Assembly: GCF_900103485.1 (NCBI RefSeq)
Contig: NZ_FNHW01000002.1
Location: 248,001-312,000, forward strand
Direction of reading: 5' to 3'
Length of the DNA stretch: 64,000 nt
Source of the DNA: Fictibacillus solisalsi
GTDB lineage: Bacteria > Bacillota > Bacilli > Bacillales > Fictibacillaceae
Made by a program: the position numbers and the translations under genes. Shown here piece by piece: positions 26,124-35,156 of the stretch. Every line of letters starts with the position of its first letter. Positions within the stretch are counted from its first letter, which is position 1. The notes beneath the pieces are model-generated. The model saw nothing but the letters and a program-made list of their open reading frames with translations, was not told where the DNA came from and made no database searches.

Positions 26124-27392
26124 ATGCTGACAGAAAAACTCCTTTTACATGTATTGATGGTACTTGCCCCGGTTTTGAGTTACGGCTTCTTTTTCGAAAG
26201 AAAATATTTCTCTTCTTTCCCTTATCTTTGGGGAGCACTACAAAGCATTTGTGCCGCTTTTTGTATTATTTTCGCTTATCATGATGGCGGCCTGTTTTGG
26301 GATTTGCGTTATGCGCCGCTGATTTTGGCCTTTTTGTATGGCGGTAAAATTTCAGGGGGAATGGTTTTGGGGACCATTCTGGTTTGCCGTGCAGCTTATG
26401 GTGGAGAAGCCCTGGTGTTTGCTTTGCTCGGAATTGTATTGGCTGCTCTGATTCCCTTTTTGCTTAGTGGTATTTTTATGGACTACCATCCGTACAAACG
26501 GGTGAAGATGGCCATGATAACAGGTATATGGCCGATAGTGGTGCAAATCTTCATCCTTTTATCTTTTACAGCCTATTCAAGTGAAATCAACAGTTCTCTA
26601 ATGGATACTATCTTCCGTCTACTGACATTTGGAATCATACAGGTGCTGGGAATAGGAACTGCGGCCCGGCTGAATGAGCTGATCATTGAACGTTCTCTAA
26701 TGAAAAAGGAGATACAGAAGGCCGAAAAACTGAACACCATGGGTGAGCTCGCAGCCTCTATCGCCCATGAAGTCAGAAATCCGCTTACCGTTGTGAAAGG
26801 GTTTCTTCAGCTGATGCAAAAGGATGACAAGGATCAGAGACATCCTTATATCCCTCTTGTCTTAAGCGAGCTTGGAAGGGCGGAAGTGATTATTAATGAT
26901 TATTTGAATTTCGCCAAACCTGAATTTAAACAGCTGGAGCATTTCTCTTTAGCTCAAATTCTTTCCGATGTGTGCGTGCTTCTTAATGCCCTGGCGGTTA
27001 AGCAGGGAGTGGAGCTGAAAAGGGAAGGAGCGGCAGAAGCCCTCCTTTTAACAGACCGCAACCAGCTGAGACAGGCACTCGTCAACGTGATCAAAAATGC
27101 GATCGAAGCTACTCCCTCTGGAGGAACCGTTACCGTCTCACTGTCGTTATCTGGCGATCAGGCGGTTGTTTCGATTGCCGATACGGGCAAAGGCATGACG
27201 CCCGAACAGCTGTCACGCATTGGAACTCTTTTTTACACGACAAAAGATAAAGGGACCGGACTCGGAACCACAGTTTCGGTTAAGATTATAGAATCCATGC
27301 AAGGGAAAATCTCGTTCAAAAGTGAACCCGGAAAAGGAACCGAAGTTACGCTCAAGCTGCCGCTCCACAAAAAGATGAATATCAGTTATTAA
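26124..27392 (+). CDS. KinB-like membrane sensor histidine kinase (5TMR-LYT type)
   Basis: 422 residues. Five to six membrane helices (about 5-190) of the 5TMR-LYT kind are followed by a short coiled linker and the kinase core. The H-box is IAHEVRNPLTVVKGF, the N-box VNVIKNAIEATPSG, the G1 box DTGKGM and the G2 box GTGLG. Length and topology resemble B. subtilis KinB, one of the kinases feeding the sporulation phosphorelay. No response regulator lies beside it, as expected for orphan sporulation kinases. Assignment to sporulation is inference. The start has GGAGACAGG about 6 nt before the ATG. Confidence 0.8.
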   Translation: MLTEKLLLHVLMVLAPVLSYGFFFERKYFSSFPYLWGALQSICAAFCIIFAYHDGGLFWDLRYAPLILAFLYGGKISGGMVLGTILVCRAAYGGEALVFALLGIVLAALIPFLLSGIFMDYHPYKRVKMAMITGIWPIVVQIFILLSFTAYSSEINSSLMDTIFRLLTFGIIQVLGIGTAARLNELIIERSLMKKEIQKAEKLNTMGELAASIAHEVRNPLTVVKGFLQLMQKDDKDQRHPYIPLVLSELGRAEVIINDYLNFAKPEFKQLEHFSLAQILSDVCVLLNALAVKQGVELKREGAAEALLLTDRNQLRQALVNVIKNAIEATPSGGTVTVSLSLSGDQAVVSIADTGKGMTPEQLSRIGTLFYTTKDKGTGLGTTVSVKIIESMQGKISFKSEPGKGTEVTLKLPLHKKMNISY

Positions 27393-27444
27393 TAGTCATT
27401 CTCTGTTAAACTGTTCATATGAGAACTTATGGAATGGTGATAAC

Positions 27445-29733
27445 ATGCCGGACATTATAAAAGTCTCCGTACGGGGACTGGTCGAATATGCGTACAGAAG
27501 CGGCAGCATCGACTCCCGTTTCCGCTCGGTGAACACAATGACCGAGGGCACGAAAGCGCATCAAAAAATACAAAAAACCTATGGGGATAAAGATCAAAAA
27601 GAAGTGTTTGTCCAGACTGAGGTAGTGCGGCACCAGCTTGCTTTCCTCATCGAAGGCCGGTGTGACGGACTTCTCTTTTCAGAGGGCAAAGTCACTGTCG
27701 ATGAAATCAAGTCCACGTCCCACGATTTGCAATGGATTGAAGAAGACACCTATCCTGTCCATTGGGCACAGGCGAAGGTGTATGCCTGTATTTATGCATC
27801 TGACCACGACTTGAACTCGATCGATGTACAGCTTACTTATATGCAGGTGGAGACAGAGGAACAGAAACGTTTTAAAAAGACGTTCGCTCGAAACGAGCTG
27901 TCTGCTTTTTTAACCGAAACAGTGGACAAGTATGTCCCATATGCGCAGTTAATGGTCGATCATAAAAAGGAGCGTGACCGGAGCATCAAGGAGCTCCCGT
28001 TTCCGTTTGACACCTACCGGGAGGGGCAGCGGAAACTGGCCGGAGCCGTCTACACCACGATTATGGAGCAGAAAAATTTGTTTGCCCAGGCGCCGACAGG
28101 AATTGGAAAAACGATGTCTGCCATGTTTCCTGCGGTAAAAGCAATCGGTGAAAATCTATTGCAACGCTTTTTTTATCTTACGGCCAAAACGATTACGAGA
28201 GAGGCGGCGGAAGAAGCGCTAATGCTCATGCAAAAAAAGGGGCTGCATCTGCATACGGTGACTCTCACCGCCAAAGAAAAAATGTGCCTGAAGGACAAAA
28301 CCATCTGCCAGAAAGATTACTGTGAATTTGCCGAGGGCTATTATGACCGTGTGAACGGTGCTGTTTTGGATATTCTGGCCAATGAAACGGTCATTCACCG
28401 CAGTGTGATCCAAGAATATGCGCTTAAGCACAGGCTCTGCCCTTTTGAGTTTTCGCTGGATCTTGCCTATGGGGCGGATGCGGTGGTCTGCGACTACAAT
28501 TATGTGTTTGATCCGAGGGTTTCACTCAAACGGTTTTTTGAGGAACAGAAAAAACAGAGTGCCCTGCTCGTGGATGAGGCGCACAATCTTGTTGACCGTG
28601 GACGCGCCATGTTCTCTACAGAGCTGTACAAATCTGCGTTTCTTCAGGTATCCAGAGAATATAAGGGAAGTAACGGTGATCTGCAAAAAGCGGCCAAAGC
28701 CGTTAATGATCTTGCATTGGTGATGAAAAAACAATGTGGTGAGGAAAGAAGCCTGGTGCAGGAGGAGCTTCCCAAAGAGCTTATTGAACTCCTTGAACTC
28801 TTTGTCGCCGCAGCTGAAAGTGAACTGCTTCGCCAGGAGGAGGGAGAAAGCCAGCAGCTTCTCCTTGATACGTATTTTACGGCGCAAAGCTTTATCCGCA
28901 TTTCAAAATTGTATGATGAACGGTATGTCACTTATGTGGAGTATGTGAGAAGCGAGGTAAAGATCAAGATGTTCTGTCTAGATCCGTCAGTTCTGCTTCA
29001 GCAGATGAGCAAGGGCTACCGCTCAAGCATCTATTTTTCCGCCACGTTTACACCGATTGACTATTACAAGGATATGATCGGTTTTCAGGAAGACGATTAT
29101 GCGCTGGCGATCCCATCTCCCTTTGACCCTGATCAATTGGAGGTTTATATTCAGCCGTTATCGACCAGGTACAGGGACAGGGAAAGTACAAAAGAGCCGA
29201 TTGCAGAGATGATCTCGAGCGTAACGGGAAAAAATAGAGGGAATTTTCTTGTGTTTTTCCCATCCTATCAATACATGAATGACGTCTATGAACAGTTTCA
29301 AAGTCTTGATGCCCCTGTGCAGTCCATCGTGCAGTCACCCGGCATGACAGAGGAAGAGCGGGAAGGCTTTTTACATTCCTTTCAAGCGGACACAAATGGT
29401 ACACTGGTTGGCTTTGCAGTGATGGGTGGCATCTTTTCAGAGGGTGTCGATCTTGTTGGTGACCGTTTGAACGGTGTAATTGTTATAGGAGTAGGCCTTC
29501 CCCAACTTGGCCTTGAGCGGAATATTATTAAGGACTACTTTTCGTCACGGGGAAAAAATGGTTATAATTATTCCTATGTCTTTCCCGGCATCAATAAAGT
29601 GCTGCAAGCCGGAGGCAGGCTGATCCGTTCCGAAAGCGACCAGGGCACAATTGTGCTCGTGGACGACCGTTTCTTGACCAGGCAGTATCAGACGCTCCTG
29701 CCGAACGAGTGGAAACACTATACCGTCATATAG
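27445..29733 (+). CDS. DinG/XPD-type DNA helicase fused to a PD-(D/E)xK nuclease
   Basis: 762 residues. Residues 50-120 carry a RecB/Cas4-like nuclease core: D74 (GRCDG), D86-E87-I88-K89 and the helix QAKVYACIY (Q109, Y113). The helicase part starts near 185 with FPFDTYREGQ and Walker A APTGIGKT. Four cysteines follow in an XPD-like iron-sulphur region (MCLKDKTIC, QKDYC, HRLC), then the DEAH box LLVDEAHN. Helicase domain 2 includes GRLIRSESDQG. It is a superfamily-2 5'-3' type DNA repair helicase with a nuclease head. The function in Bacillales is not established; a role in resolving damaged or foreign DNA is inference. Confidence 0.85.
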   Translation: MPDIIKVSVRGLVEYAYRSGSIDSRFRSVNTMTEGTKAHQKIQKTYGDKDQKEVFVQTEVVRHQLAFLIEGRCDGLLFSEGKVTVDEIKSTSHDLQWIEEDTYPVHWAQAKVYACIYASDHDLNSIDVQLTYMQVETEEQKRFKKTFARNELSAFLTETVDKYVPYAQLMVDHKKERDRSIKELPFPFDTYREGQRKLAGAVYTTIMEQKNLFAQAPTGIGKTMSAMFPAVKAIGENLLQRFFYLTAKTITREAAEEALMLMQKKGLHLHTVTLTAKEKMCLKDKTICQKDYCEFAEGYYDRVNGAVLDILANETVIHRSVIQEYALKHRLCPFEFSLDLAYGADAVVCDYNYVFDPRVSLKRFFEEQKKQSALLVDEAHNLVDRGRAMFSTELYKSAFLQVSREYKGSNGDLQKAAKAVNDLALVMKKQCGEERSLVQEELPKELIELLELFVAAAESELLRQEEGESQQLLLDTYFTAQSFIRISKLYDERYVTYVEYVRSEVKIKMFCLDPSVLLQQMSKGYRSSIYFSATFTPIDYYKDMIGFQEDDYALAIPSPFDPDQLEVYIQPLSTRYRDRESTKEPIAEMISSVTGKNRGNFLVFFPSYQYMNDVYEQFQSLDAPVQSIVQSPGMTEEEREGFLHSFQADTNGTLVGFAVMGGIFSEGVDLVGDRLNGVIVIGVGLPQLGLERNIIKDYFSSRGKNGYNYSYVFPGINKVLQAGGRLIRSESDQGTIVLVDDRFLTRQYQTLLPNEWKHYTVI

Positions 29734-29736
29734 AAC

Positions 29737-29790
29737 AAAGCAAAAGCAACAGCGCAGTGGGAACGTCCCGCTGTGCTGTTGCTTTGCTTA
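29737..29790. terminator. Bidirectional terminator
   Basis: A stem of over 20 bp (29738-29761 with 29767-29789, with mismatches) separates the convergent helicase and peptidase genes. Confidence 0.88.
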
Positions 29791-31464
29791 TTTCACATTT
29801 AGTTTTTGGGCGCTCATGTAACGGTAGATCGGAATTTCATCTCCTTTTTCAACCGGCAGAAAGTTAAAGGTAACATAGCTGTCCACCGATTCTGGTTCAA
29901 GAGCCAGCGAGATGAAGTTTGCATTCGGCTGTGCCATGCTGAAGACATAGCTTCCGGCGGGGAACGGATGAACATGCTCTTTTACGTCGGTTGTTACTTT
30001 ATTGGTGTAGTGGCCATTTTCAAGTTCAGTAGAAACGACTTTATCGGTCACTTTGTAGCTTTCCACTGAAAGGGAGGCCGGTTTTTTCAGTTTTTCAACC
30101 TTAACGCCGAGAACGGAGAGCTTTTTGGCAATATCATGGTACCCTGGAGGCATGATATACGCTGTCGGACGTTCTCTTTCAAGCGTTGGATACGCATCAG
30201 TGGAGTCCTCCCAGATGATGGGGATGTCCGCTTTTTTCGCAGTGGCAAGATCCACGACCTTCAGCTTCTGATCCGGTACCCGCTTGTTTTCACTGGTGAC
30301 CACCACGTTATCCTGATCATTTGCTTTCTTACCTTTAGAGATAACGTCCTGGCGGGCCTTTTTGACCAGCTTTTTCACCTTGGCTGCATTGCCTGCCGTC
30401 ACTTTAATAAAGTATTGCTGTGCCATGGTCTGGGCATAGACACGGCGGTCAAAATCAGCACGGCCGATATTGATGCCTCTTGTTTCAATCAAAAAGGTCA
30501 TCGTATTTTTAAGGCCGAGCGCATTCCTTCCGATTCGTGTTTCCGTGCTTCCTTCCGTAGCAACGAGATCACTGCCTTCGGTTGCAAGCGTATAATACGC
30601 ATGATGGGAAAGATTTTTTGCATCGAGTCCTTTATTGACATTCTTCAGGAGAAGGTTGTCAGACGCTTTTCGCAAGCTTTGCGGAACATTCAAGTTCTTT
30701 GCGGATGAAATCAACAGGTCGAATGAAGGAAGAGACCCGTTTTCTCCAAACTTTTTAAGAGGCCCTGAATTAACGGTATATTCGTGAGTATCAAGCACAA
30801 CGTCCGGCTGATATTCATCGATTGCCTTATGTATGGCCTGAACTTCCGGATATTCCACTTTCATGTAGTCACGGTTGGCATCCAGGTTTGTCGCAATATA
30901 CCGTTTGAAGTAGTAGGAACCATCTGGATTGACGCGCGGCATGATCGCAATATTAACTTTATCGAGTACATTGCCCATTTTGCCCTGTGCGAGCTTTTGG
31001 GCGGTAACAAGCACGGACTCACCAGCGGCTGGCTCGTTGCCGTGGATTTGCCCCTGAATCCAGATCAGCGGCTTCTTTTTATTGGTTTTGACTTTGTTAG
31101 GATTGTCGTTGCTGAAGAGCAGCAGCGGAAGCTTTCGTCCTTCAAGGGAACTGCCGATTGTTGTCAGGGAAACATTTTTGGATTTGCGGTCCAATTTTTT
31201 GATGAACGCCATCATTTCTTCCTGAGAAGTGAAGGGAAGCCTTCCTTTTTCAAAGGCAGGAGTTGAAAAGCTCTCGCTGGGTTTAGGGAACAGATAAGAA
31301 ATGTTGTCCGGCTGAACATAGCTTGGACCATTTCCGTAGTAAGGTGTGAAGGGATCTGAAGCTTCTGCAGCAACAGCCTTTTCGGTGTGTGATGCCGGGG
31401 CAGAGATGCCGGCTGCAAGTGCAAGTGCAAGAACGAAAGAAGTGGGACGCAGGACTTTTTTCAT
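29788..31464 (-). CDS. Secreted M14-family zinc carboxypeptidase
   Basis: 558 residues with a signal peptide (about 1-32, ending AVAA). The M14 domain spans about 75-370: zinc ligands in GQIHGNEPAAGES (HxxE) and VLDTHEYT, substrate-binding TNLDANRDYM, and the catalytic glutamate in FLIETRGINIG. A C-terminal region of about 190 residues carries the beta-rich tail ending QKLNVK. Such enzymes trim C-terminal residues from peptides outside the cell; one branch cleaves gamma-D-glutamyl cell-wall bonds. The TAGGAGG site is well placed. Together with the S15 peptidase nearby it suggests external protein feeding. Confidence 0.87.
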   Translation of the reverse strand: MKKVLRPTSFVLALALAAGISAPASHTEKAVAAEASDPFTPYYGNGPSYVQPDNISYLFPKPSESFSTPAFEKGRLPFTSQEEMMAFIKKLDRKSKNVSLTTIGSSLEGRKLPLLLFSNDNPNKVKTNKKKPLIWIQGQIHGNEPAAGESVLVTAQKLAQGKMGNVLDKVNIAIMPRVNPDGSYYFKRYIATNLDANRDYMKVEYPEVQAIHKAIDEYQPDVVLDTHEYTVNSGPLKKFGENGSLPSFDLLISSAKNLNVPQSLRKASDNLLLKNVNKGLDAKNLSHHAYYTLATEGSDLVATEGSTETRIGRNALGLKNTMTFLIETRGINIGRADFDRRVYAQTMAQQYFIKVTAGNAAKVKKLVKKARQDVISKGKKANDQDNVVVTSENKRVPDQKLKVVDLATAKKADIPIIWEDSTDAYPTLERERPTAYIMPPGYHDIAKKLSVLGVKVEKLKKPASLSVESYKVTDKVVSTELENGHYTNKVTTDVKEHVHPFPAGSYVFSMAQPNANFISLALEPESVDSYVTFNFLPVEKGDEIPIYRYMSAQKLNVK

Positions 31465-31683
31465 ACAATACCTCCTATTGAATTATTTGATTATTCAATC
31501 TATATCACAATTTTCCAGGTTGATAAATGATTTGGGCCCAATTATAAGTAAAATGGGATGTATTTACCAAAAAGGAAATGTACAACGGATAAAGCTGAGT
31601 GATAAGGCCTATGCCGGCTTTCAGGTTCTATAGGCCCTGATTAATGCGAATGCCGGCCACCTATGGTTATTCTTTCCCTAACA

Positions 31684-31692
31684 TGGTATAAT
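31684..31692 (+). promoter_or_regulatory. Extended -10 promoter of pheA
   Basis: TGGTATAAT matches TGnTATAAT exactly. The -35 region (TGGTTA) is weak. It lies about 48 nt upstream of the pheA start. Confidence 0.5.
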
Positions 31693-31739
31693 CCTCAGAA
31701 AAGTTTCCGTAATGAAACATCAAAAGAGGAGTTATGGCA

Positions 31740-32564
31740 ATGAAAGTAGCATATTTAGGGCCTCATGGCACATTTTCAGAAGAAGCAGCTCATCGTTATT
31801 TTAAAGACGAGCACATAGACTGGCATATATGTGATTCGGTGCCTGAGGTGCTTGAGGCTGTAGGAGACGGACTGGCGGATTGGGGCATTGCACCCATCGA
31901 AAATGCGATTGAAGGCACCATTAACATGACCGTGGACAGCTTGCTTGTAAATGATTTATACATCGCTGGCGAGGTCATTCTTCCGGTATCTCTTCACTTG
32001 CTTGGCACTGAAGGTACAAAGGAGGAGGATATTCAAGAGGTTTGGTCGATTCCTCCAGCTCTTGCGCAATGCAGGGAATACATACGAAGTCTGAAGGTAA
32101 AAACGCGGCACTTTGACAGCACGGCTTCTGCAGCGGAAGCGATCCGTGAAGCCGGGAGGAATGATGTGGCTGCAGTGGCCTCTGCTTATGCAGGGGATCT
32201 GTTCGGTTTGGTGAAGGTACGACGAAATATTGAAGAAAGCTATGAAAATCAAACCCGTTTTGTGGTCGTGACCAAAGACAAAAAAGCGCCGGCTGATGCA
32301 AAGAAAACGATGCTTCAGGTAATTCCGAGTGATGAATATACCGGGGTGCTTTCTTCAATTCTGAATGTTTTTTCAGCACTGAACGTCAACTTGACCTGGA
32401 TTGAATCGAGGCCCACCAAAAAGAAGCTGGGTGCTTATCAATTTTTCCTGGAGGCGGGTTATGGAGTACAGAATCCATTGATCGATAAAGCGGTTGCTGT
32501 TTTGCAGACTTATGGACACGAAGTCAATATTTTGGGTAGCTTCTCTGCCACAAAGCTGGATTAG
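31740..32564 (+). CDS. pheA: Prephenate dehydratase
   Basis: 274 residues. It converts prephenate to phenylpyruvate in phenylalanine synthesis. Motifs are YLGPHGTFSEEAA at the N-terminus, PIENAIEGT, the catalytic NQTRFVVV (Thr-Arg-Phe), and a C-terminal ACT domain with WIESRPTKKKLGAYQF, the phenylalanine-binding regulatory site. ATG at 31740 has GAGGAG 8 nt upstream; ATG at 31734 would be too close to that site. The DUF1835 gene follows after 9 nt, so the two are probably co-transcribed. Confidence 0.93.
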   Translation: MKVAYLGPHGTFSEEAAHRYFKDEHIDWHICDSVPEVLEAVGDGLADWGIAPIENAIEGTINMTVDSLLVNDLYIAGEVILPVSLHLLGTEGTKEEDIQEVWSIPPALAQCREYIRSLKVKTRHFDSTASAAEAIREAGRNDVAAVASAYAGDLFGLVKVRRNIEESYENQTRFVVVTKDKKAPADAKKTMLQVIPSDEYTGVLSSILNVFSALNVNLTWIESRPTKKKLGAYQFFLEAGYGVQNPLIDKAVAVLQTYGHEVNILGSFSATKLD

Positions 32565-32573
32565 GGGGATTGC

Positions 32574-33527
32574 ATGAACGTTCATATTGTCAATGGTGAC
32601 ATGGTTGGAAATAAGTTGACTGATCTTAAAGGTGACATGATCATCTGGAGGGAAATGTATGACTTGGGTCCTGTTGACCCTGATATGAATGATAAATTGC
32701 TAAAGAAACGGGCTGTATTTTTTGAAAATATGCTTGGCCTGCCCAATGAGCTGTTCCTGAATACATGCCGGCAGCAGGAAGAAGAGCTTCGTTCCATTCC
32801 AGTCGATGCGGACATCACGCTTTGGTTTGAACATGACCGTTATGACCAGACCATGCTGCTCTACTTGCTGAAATCTTTGAAAGAACGTGGATTAACCAAT
32901 CTCTATATGGTTACGGCAGATGCGTATCCGGGCATCGATCCATTTTTCGGATTGGGGCAGCTGACTGCATCCCAGCTTATGGAACTGCATTCAGAACGCA
33001 TCCGGGTCTCCGAAAAACAACTGCAAGAAGCTGAACTGGGCTGGAATGCATATGCGTCGGACGACCCGCGGGATCTGGTGCAATGGCTGCTGCAGGGGGA
33101 ATGCAGTCTTCCTTATATGAAGCGGGCGCTGCGGAGGCATCTCTTCTACTTTCCATCAGTGAAAAATGGTTTGAATGAAGTGGAGGAGCATATTTTTCAG
33201 TTAATTCATGAGGGAGTCAACTCCTTTACCGAACTCTATCAAAAAATAACGGCACAACGATCGGACGACGGGCTCAGCGATTTGCATTTTGCCGCCATCC
33301 TCGATCATCTGAAGCCTCTGCTCAAACTCACGGAGGGCACGCTGCCGCGCTATGACGCTGAACCGGAGGAGGCCGTTTTGGAACTGACTTATGAAGGCAT
33401 TGAAGTTTTGATGGAACGGGAAGACCGCTTTGACTATGCCGCGGGCGAATGGTGGCTCGGCGGTGCAGCCGTGCAGCATGGCGAGTGGCGCCGGGATGGA
33501 GAAAAAATTATTGATAAACGTACGTGA
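32574..33527 (+). CDS. DUF1835/DUF3658 domain protein
   Basis: 317 residues. The N-terminal domain (about 1-115) has HIVNGDMVGNKL and WREMYDLGPVD, and the C-terminal part carries a winged-helix-like segment (about 205-310), matching the DUF1835 plus DUF3658 pair common in Bacillales. The domain DxxxWxExxxxGP resembles a nucleotide or small-ligand fold, but no activity is known. It starts 9 nt after pheA with a GGGGGA site and ends at a terminator. No link to phenylalanine synthesis can be shown beyond the shared transcript. Confidence 0.75.
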   Translation: MNVHIVNGDMVGNKLTDLKGDMIIWREMYDLGPVDPDMNDKLLKKRAVFFENMLGLPNELFLNTCRQQEEELRSIPVDADITLWFEHDRYDQTMLLYLLKSLKERGLTNLYMVTADAYPGIDPFFGLGQLTASQLMELHSERIRVSEKQLQEAELGWNAYASDDPRDLVQWLLQGECSLPYMKRALRRHLFYFPSVKNGLNEVEEHIFQLIHEGVNSFTELYQKITAQRSDDGLSDLHFAAILDHLKPLLKLTEGTLPRYDAEPEEAVLELTYEGIEVLMEREDRFDYAAGEWWLGGAAVQHGEWRRDGEKIIDKRT

Positions 33528-33533
33528 AAGAAG

Positions 33534-33558
33534 CCAGGATGGGAATCCTGGTTTTTTT
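33534..33558 (+). terminator. Terminator after the pheA operon
   Basis: CCAGGAT (33534-33540), GGGA loop, ATCCTGG (33545-33551), seven T. Confidence 0.9.
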
Positions 33559-33804
33559 GTGTTTAAGAGCACTTGCCCGTAAATCGGCAGAATTTGACGA
33601 AACCCCTTTTCAGGCATTTATTTCTCTCCTTGCAGTGCCAAAAGGTATGGTTTTCATGATAAATAATTCCTTCTTTGGTACCTGTGTGAAGGTTTTACAA
33701 CTTTGTAAAATGGAAGTAACAGAAGTATTTTATGATAAAACTATGTTCATCGTACACGATGCTGCTGTTCAATGGATAGAATTAAAATACGGGAGGGTAT
33801 CCAT

Positions 33805-34974
33805 ATGAGGGGTAAACCGGTTAAAAGTGTAAAACTGGTCTTTCTTTTTTCACTTATTTTAACCATAGTCATTGGAAGTTCGGCCTTTGTTCCAACATTG
33901 AAAGCAGCAGGGGATGGCTCGGTGACATCGCCGTATACGGTGTCTCAGGCGATGGCCAATCAAAGCAACACGCTAAAAACCGTACAGGGGTACGTAACAG
34001 GACAGCCAACAGCTTCATCAATAGTTGTAACCAGCAATTATCCAAATGATTATGCCATTGCCCTGGCAGATGCAGCCGGGGAAACAGCCACATCCAAAAT
34101 GATTTATGTTCAAGTGCCATCCTCGTATCGCAGCCAGTTTGGCCTGCAGAGCAACCCCGGCTTGAAGGGCACTAAGGTAAAGGTGACCGGTTATTTAACA
34201 TCATACTTTACCCATCCTGGTGTGAAAAACGTTACCTCGATGGAGACGGGAGGCGGAGGAACACCGTCTGATCCGCCGCCAGTGGATACAGGCTCGTATT
34301 ACGACAGTGCACAAGGAAAAACAGGGGCGACGTTAAAGAGCGCACTTCATAATATTATCGATGATCACACAGAGATTTCCTATGATGCGGTTTGGGATGC
34401 ACTCCGCCATACGGATGAAGATCCGAACAACAAAAACAATGTGATCCTTTTATATACCGGACGATCGCAAAGCAAAACGACGAATGGAGGCGGGGTGGAC
34501 GACTGGAACCGGGAACATGTCTGGGCGAAATCACATGGTGATTTTGGAACCGCAATGGGACCGGGCACCGATCTCCATCACCTTCGCCCGACCGATGTAT
34601 CGGTGAACAGCTCCAGAGGCAATCTGGATTTTGACAATGGCGGAACAGAAAATTCTGAAGCGAAAGGGAATTATTCGGACAGCGACTCGTGGGAACCGAG
34701 AGATGCGGTTAAAGGCGATGTGGCGCGAATGATCTTTTATATGGCGGTCCGCTATGAAGGCGACTCCGGTGAGCCTGACCTTGAAATGAATAACAATGTG
34801 AACAATGGATCAGCCCCTTATATGGGCAAAGTGTCTGTTCTTCTGCAATGGAACGACCAAGATCCGGTGGACAGTATGGAACGCCACCGCAACGATGTGA
34901 TATACAATGTTTATCAGCATAACCGAAATCCTTTCATCGATCATCCGGAATATGCGGCTGCCATCTGGCAATAA
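33805..34974 (+). CDS. Secreted endonuclease I-family nuclease (Bsn-like)
   Basis: 389 residues. Signal peptide about 1-35 (ending LKAA), an OB-like DUF6359/YhcR-type domain (about 36-145), a Gly/Pro linker (GGGGTPSDPPP), and an endonuclease I domain. The catalytic beta-beta-alpha metal motif is DWNREHVWAKSHGDF, followed by DLHHLRPTDVSVNSSRGN. Family members such as EndA and B. subtilis Bsn degrade DNA or RNA outside the cell, often to salvage phosphate or nucleotides. The ATG at 33805 has GGAGGG 7 nt upstream, and the signal peptide supports it. Flanked by terminators. Confidence 0.88.
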   Translation: MRGKPVKSVKLVFLFSLILTIVIGSSAFVPTLKAAGDGSVTSPYTVSQAMANQSNTLKTVQGYVTGQPTASSIVVTSNYPNDYAIALADAAGETATSKMIYVQVPSSYRSQFGLQSNPGLKGTKVKVTGYLTSYFTHPGVKNVTSMETGGGGTPSDPPPVDTGSYYDSAQGKTGATLKSALHNIIDDHTEISYDAVWDALRHTDEDPNNKNNVILLYTGRSQSKTTNGGGVDDWNREHVWAKSHGDFGTAMGPGTDLHHLRPTDVSVNSSRGNLDFDNGGTENSEAKGNYSDSDSWEPRDAVKGDVARMIFYMAVRYEGDSGEPDLEMNNNVNNGSAPYMGKVSVLLQWNDQDPVDSMERHRNDVIYNVYQHNRNPFIDHPEYAAAIWQ

Positions 34975-34980
34975 GGAGCG

Positions 34981-35003
34981 GGCTCACAGTTGTGAGCCTT
35001 TTT
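34981..35003 (+). terminator. Terminator after the nuclease gene
   Basis: GGCTCAC, loop AGTT, GTGAGCC, five T. Confidence 0.88.
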
Positions 35004-35156
35004 GATTTGGGCCAAAGGTTGCATTTCGAAAAAATAGAATAGTAACAAATTCCTGTTTTATCCATTTTTGATTAACAACTGCTAATTACCTTCTTTTTTC
35101 AGTTATGATAAAGAAACAGCAGAGTCAGTCATTTTTTTAAAAAAGGAGGAGATTTA

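Noticed and set aside
30136-30708. 190-codon plus-strand frame opposite the M14 peptidase
   Set aside because: Antisense shadow; no site or family.
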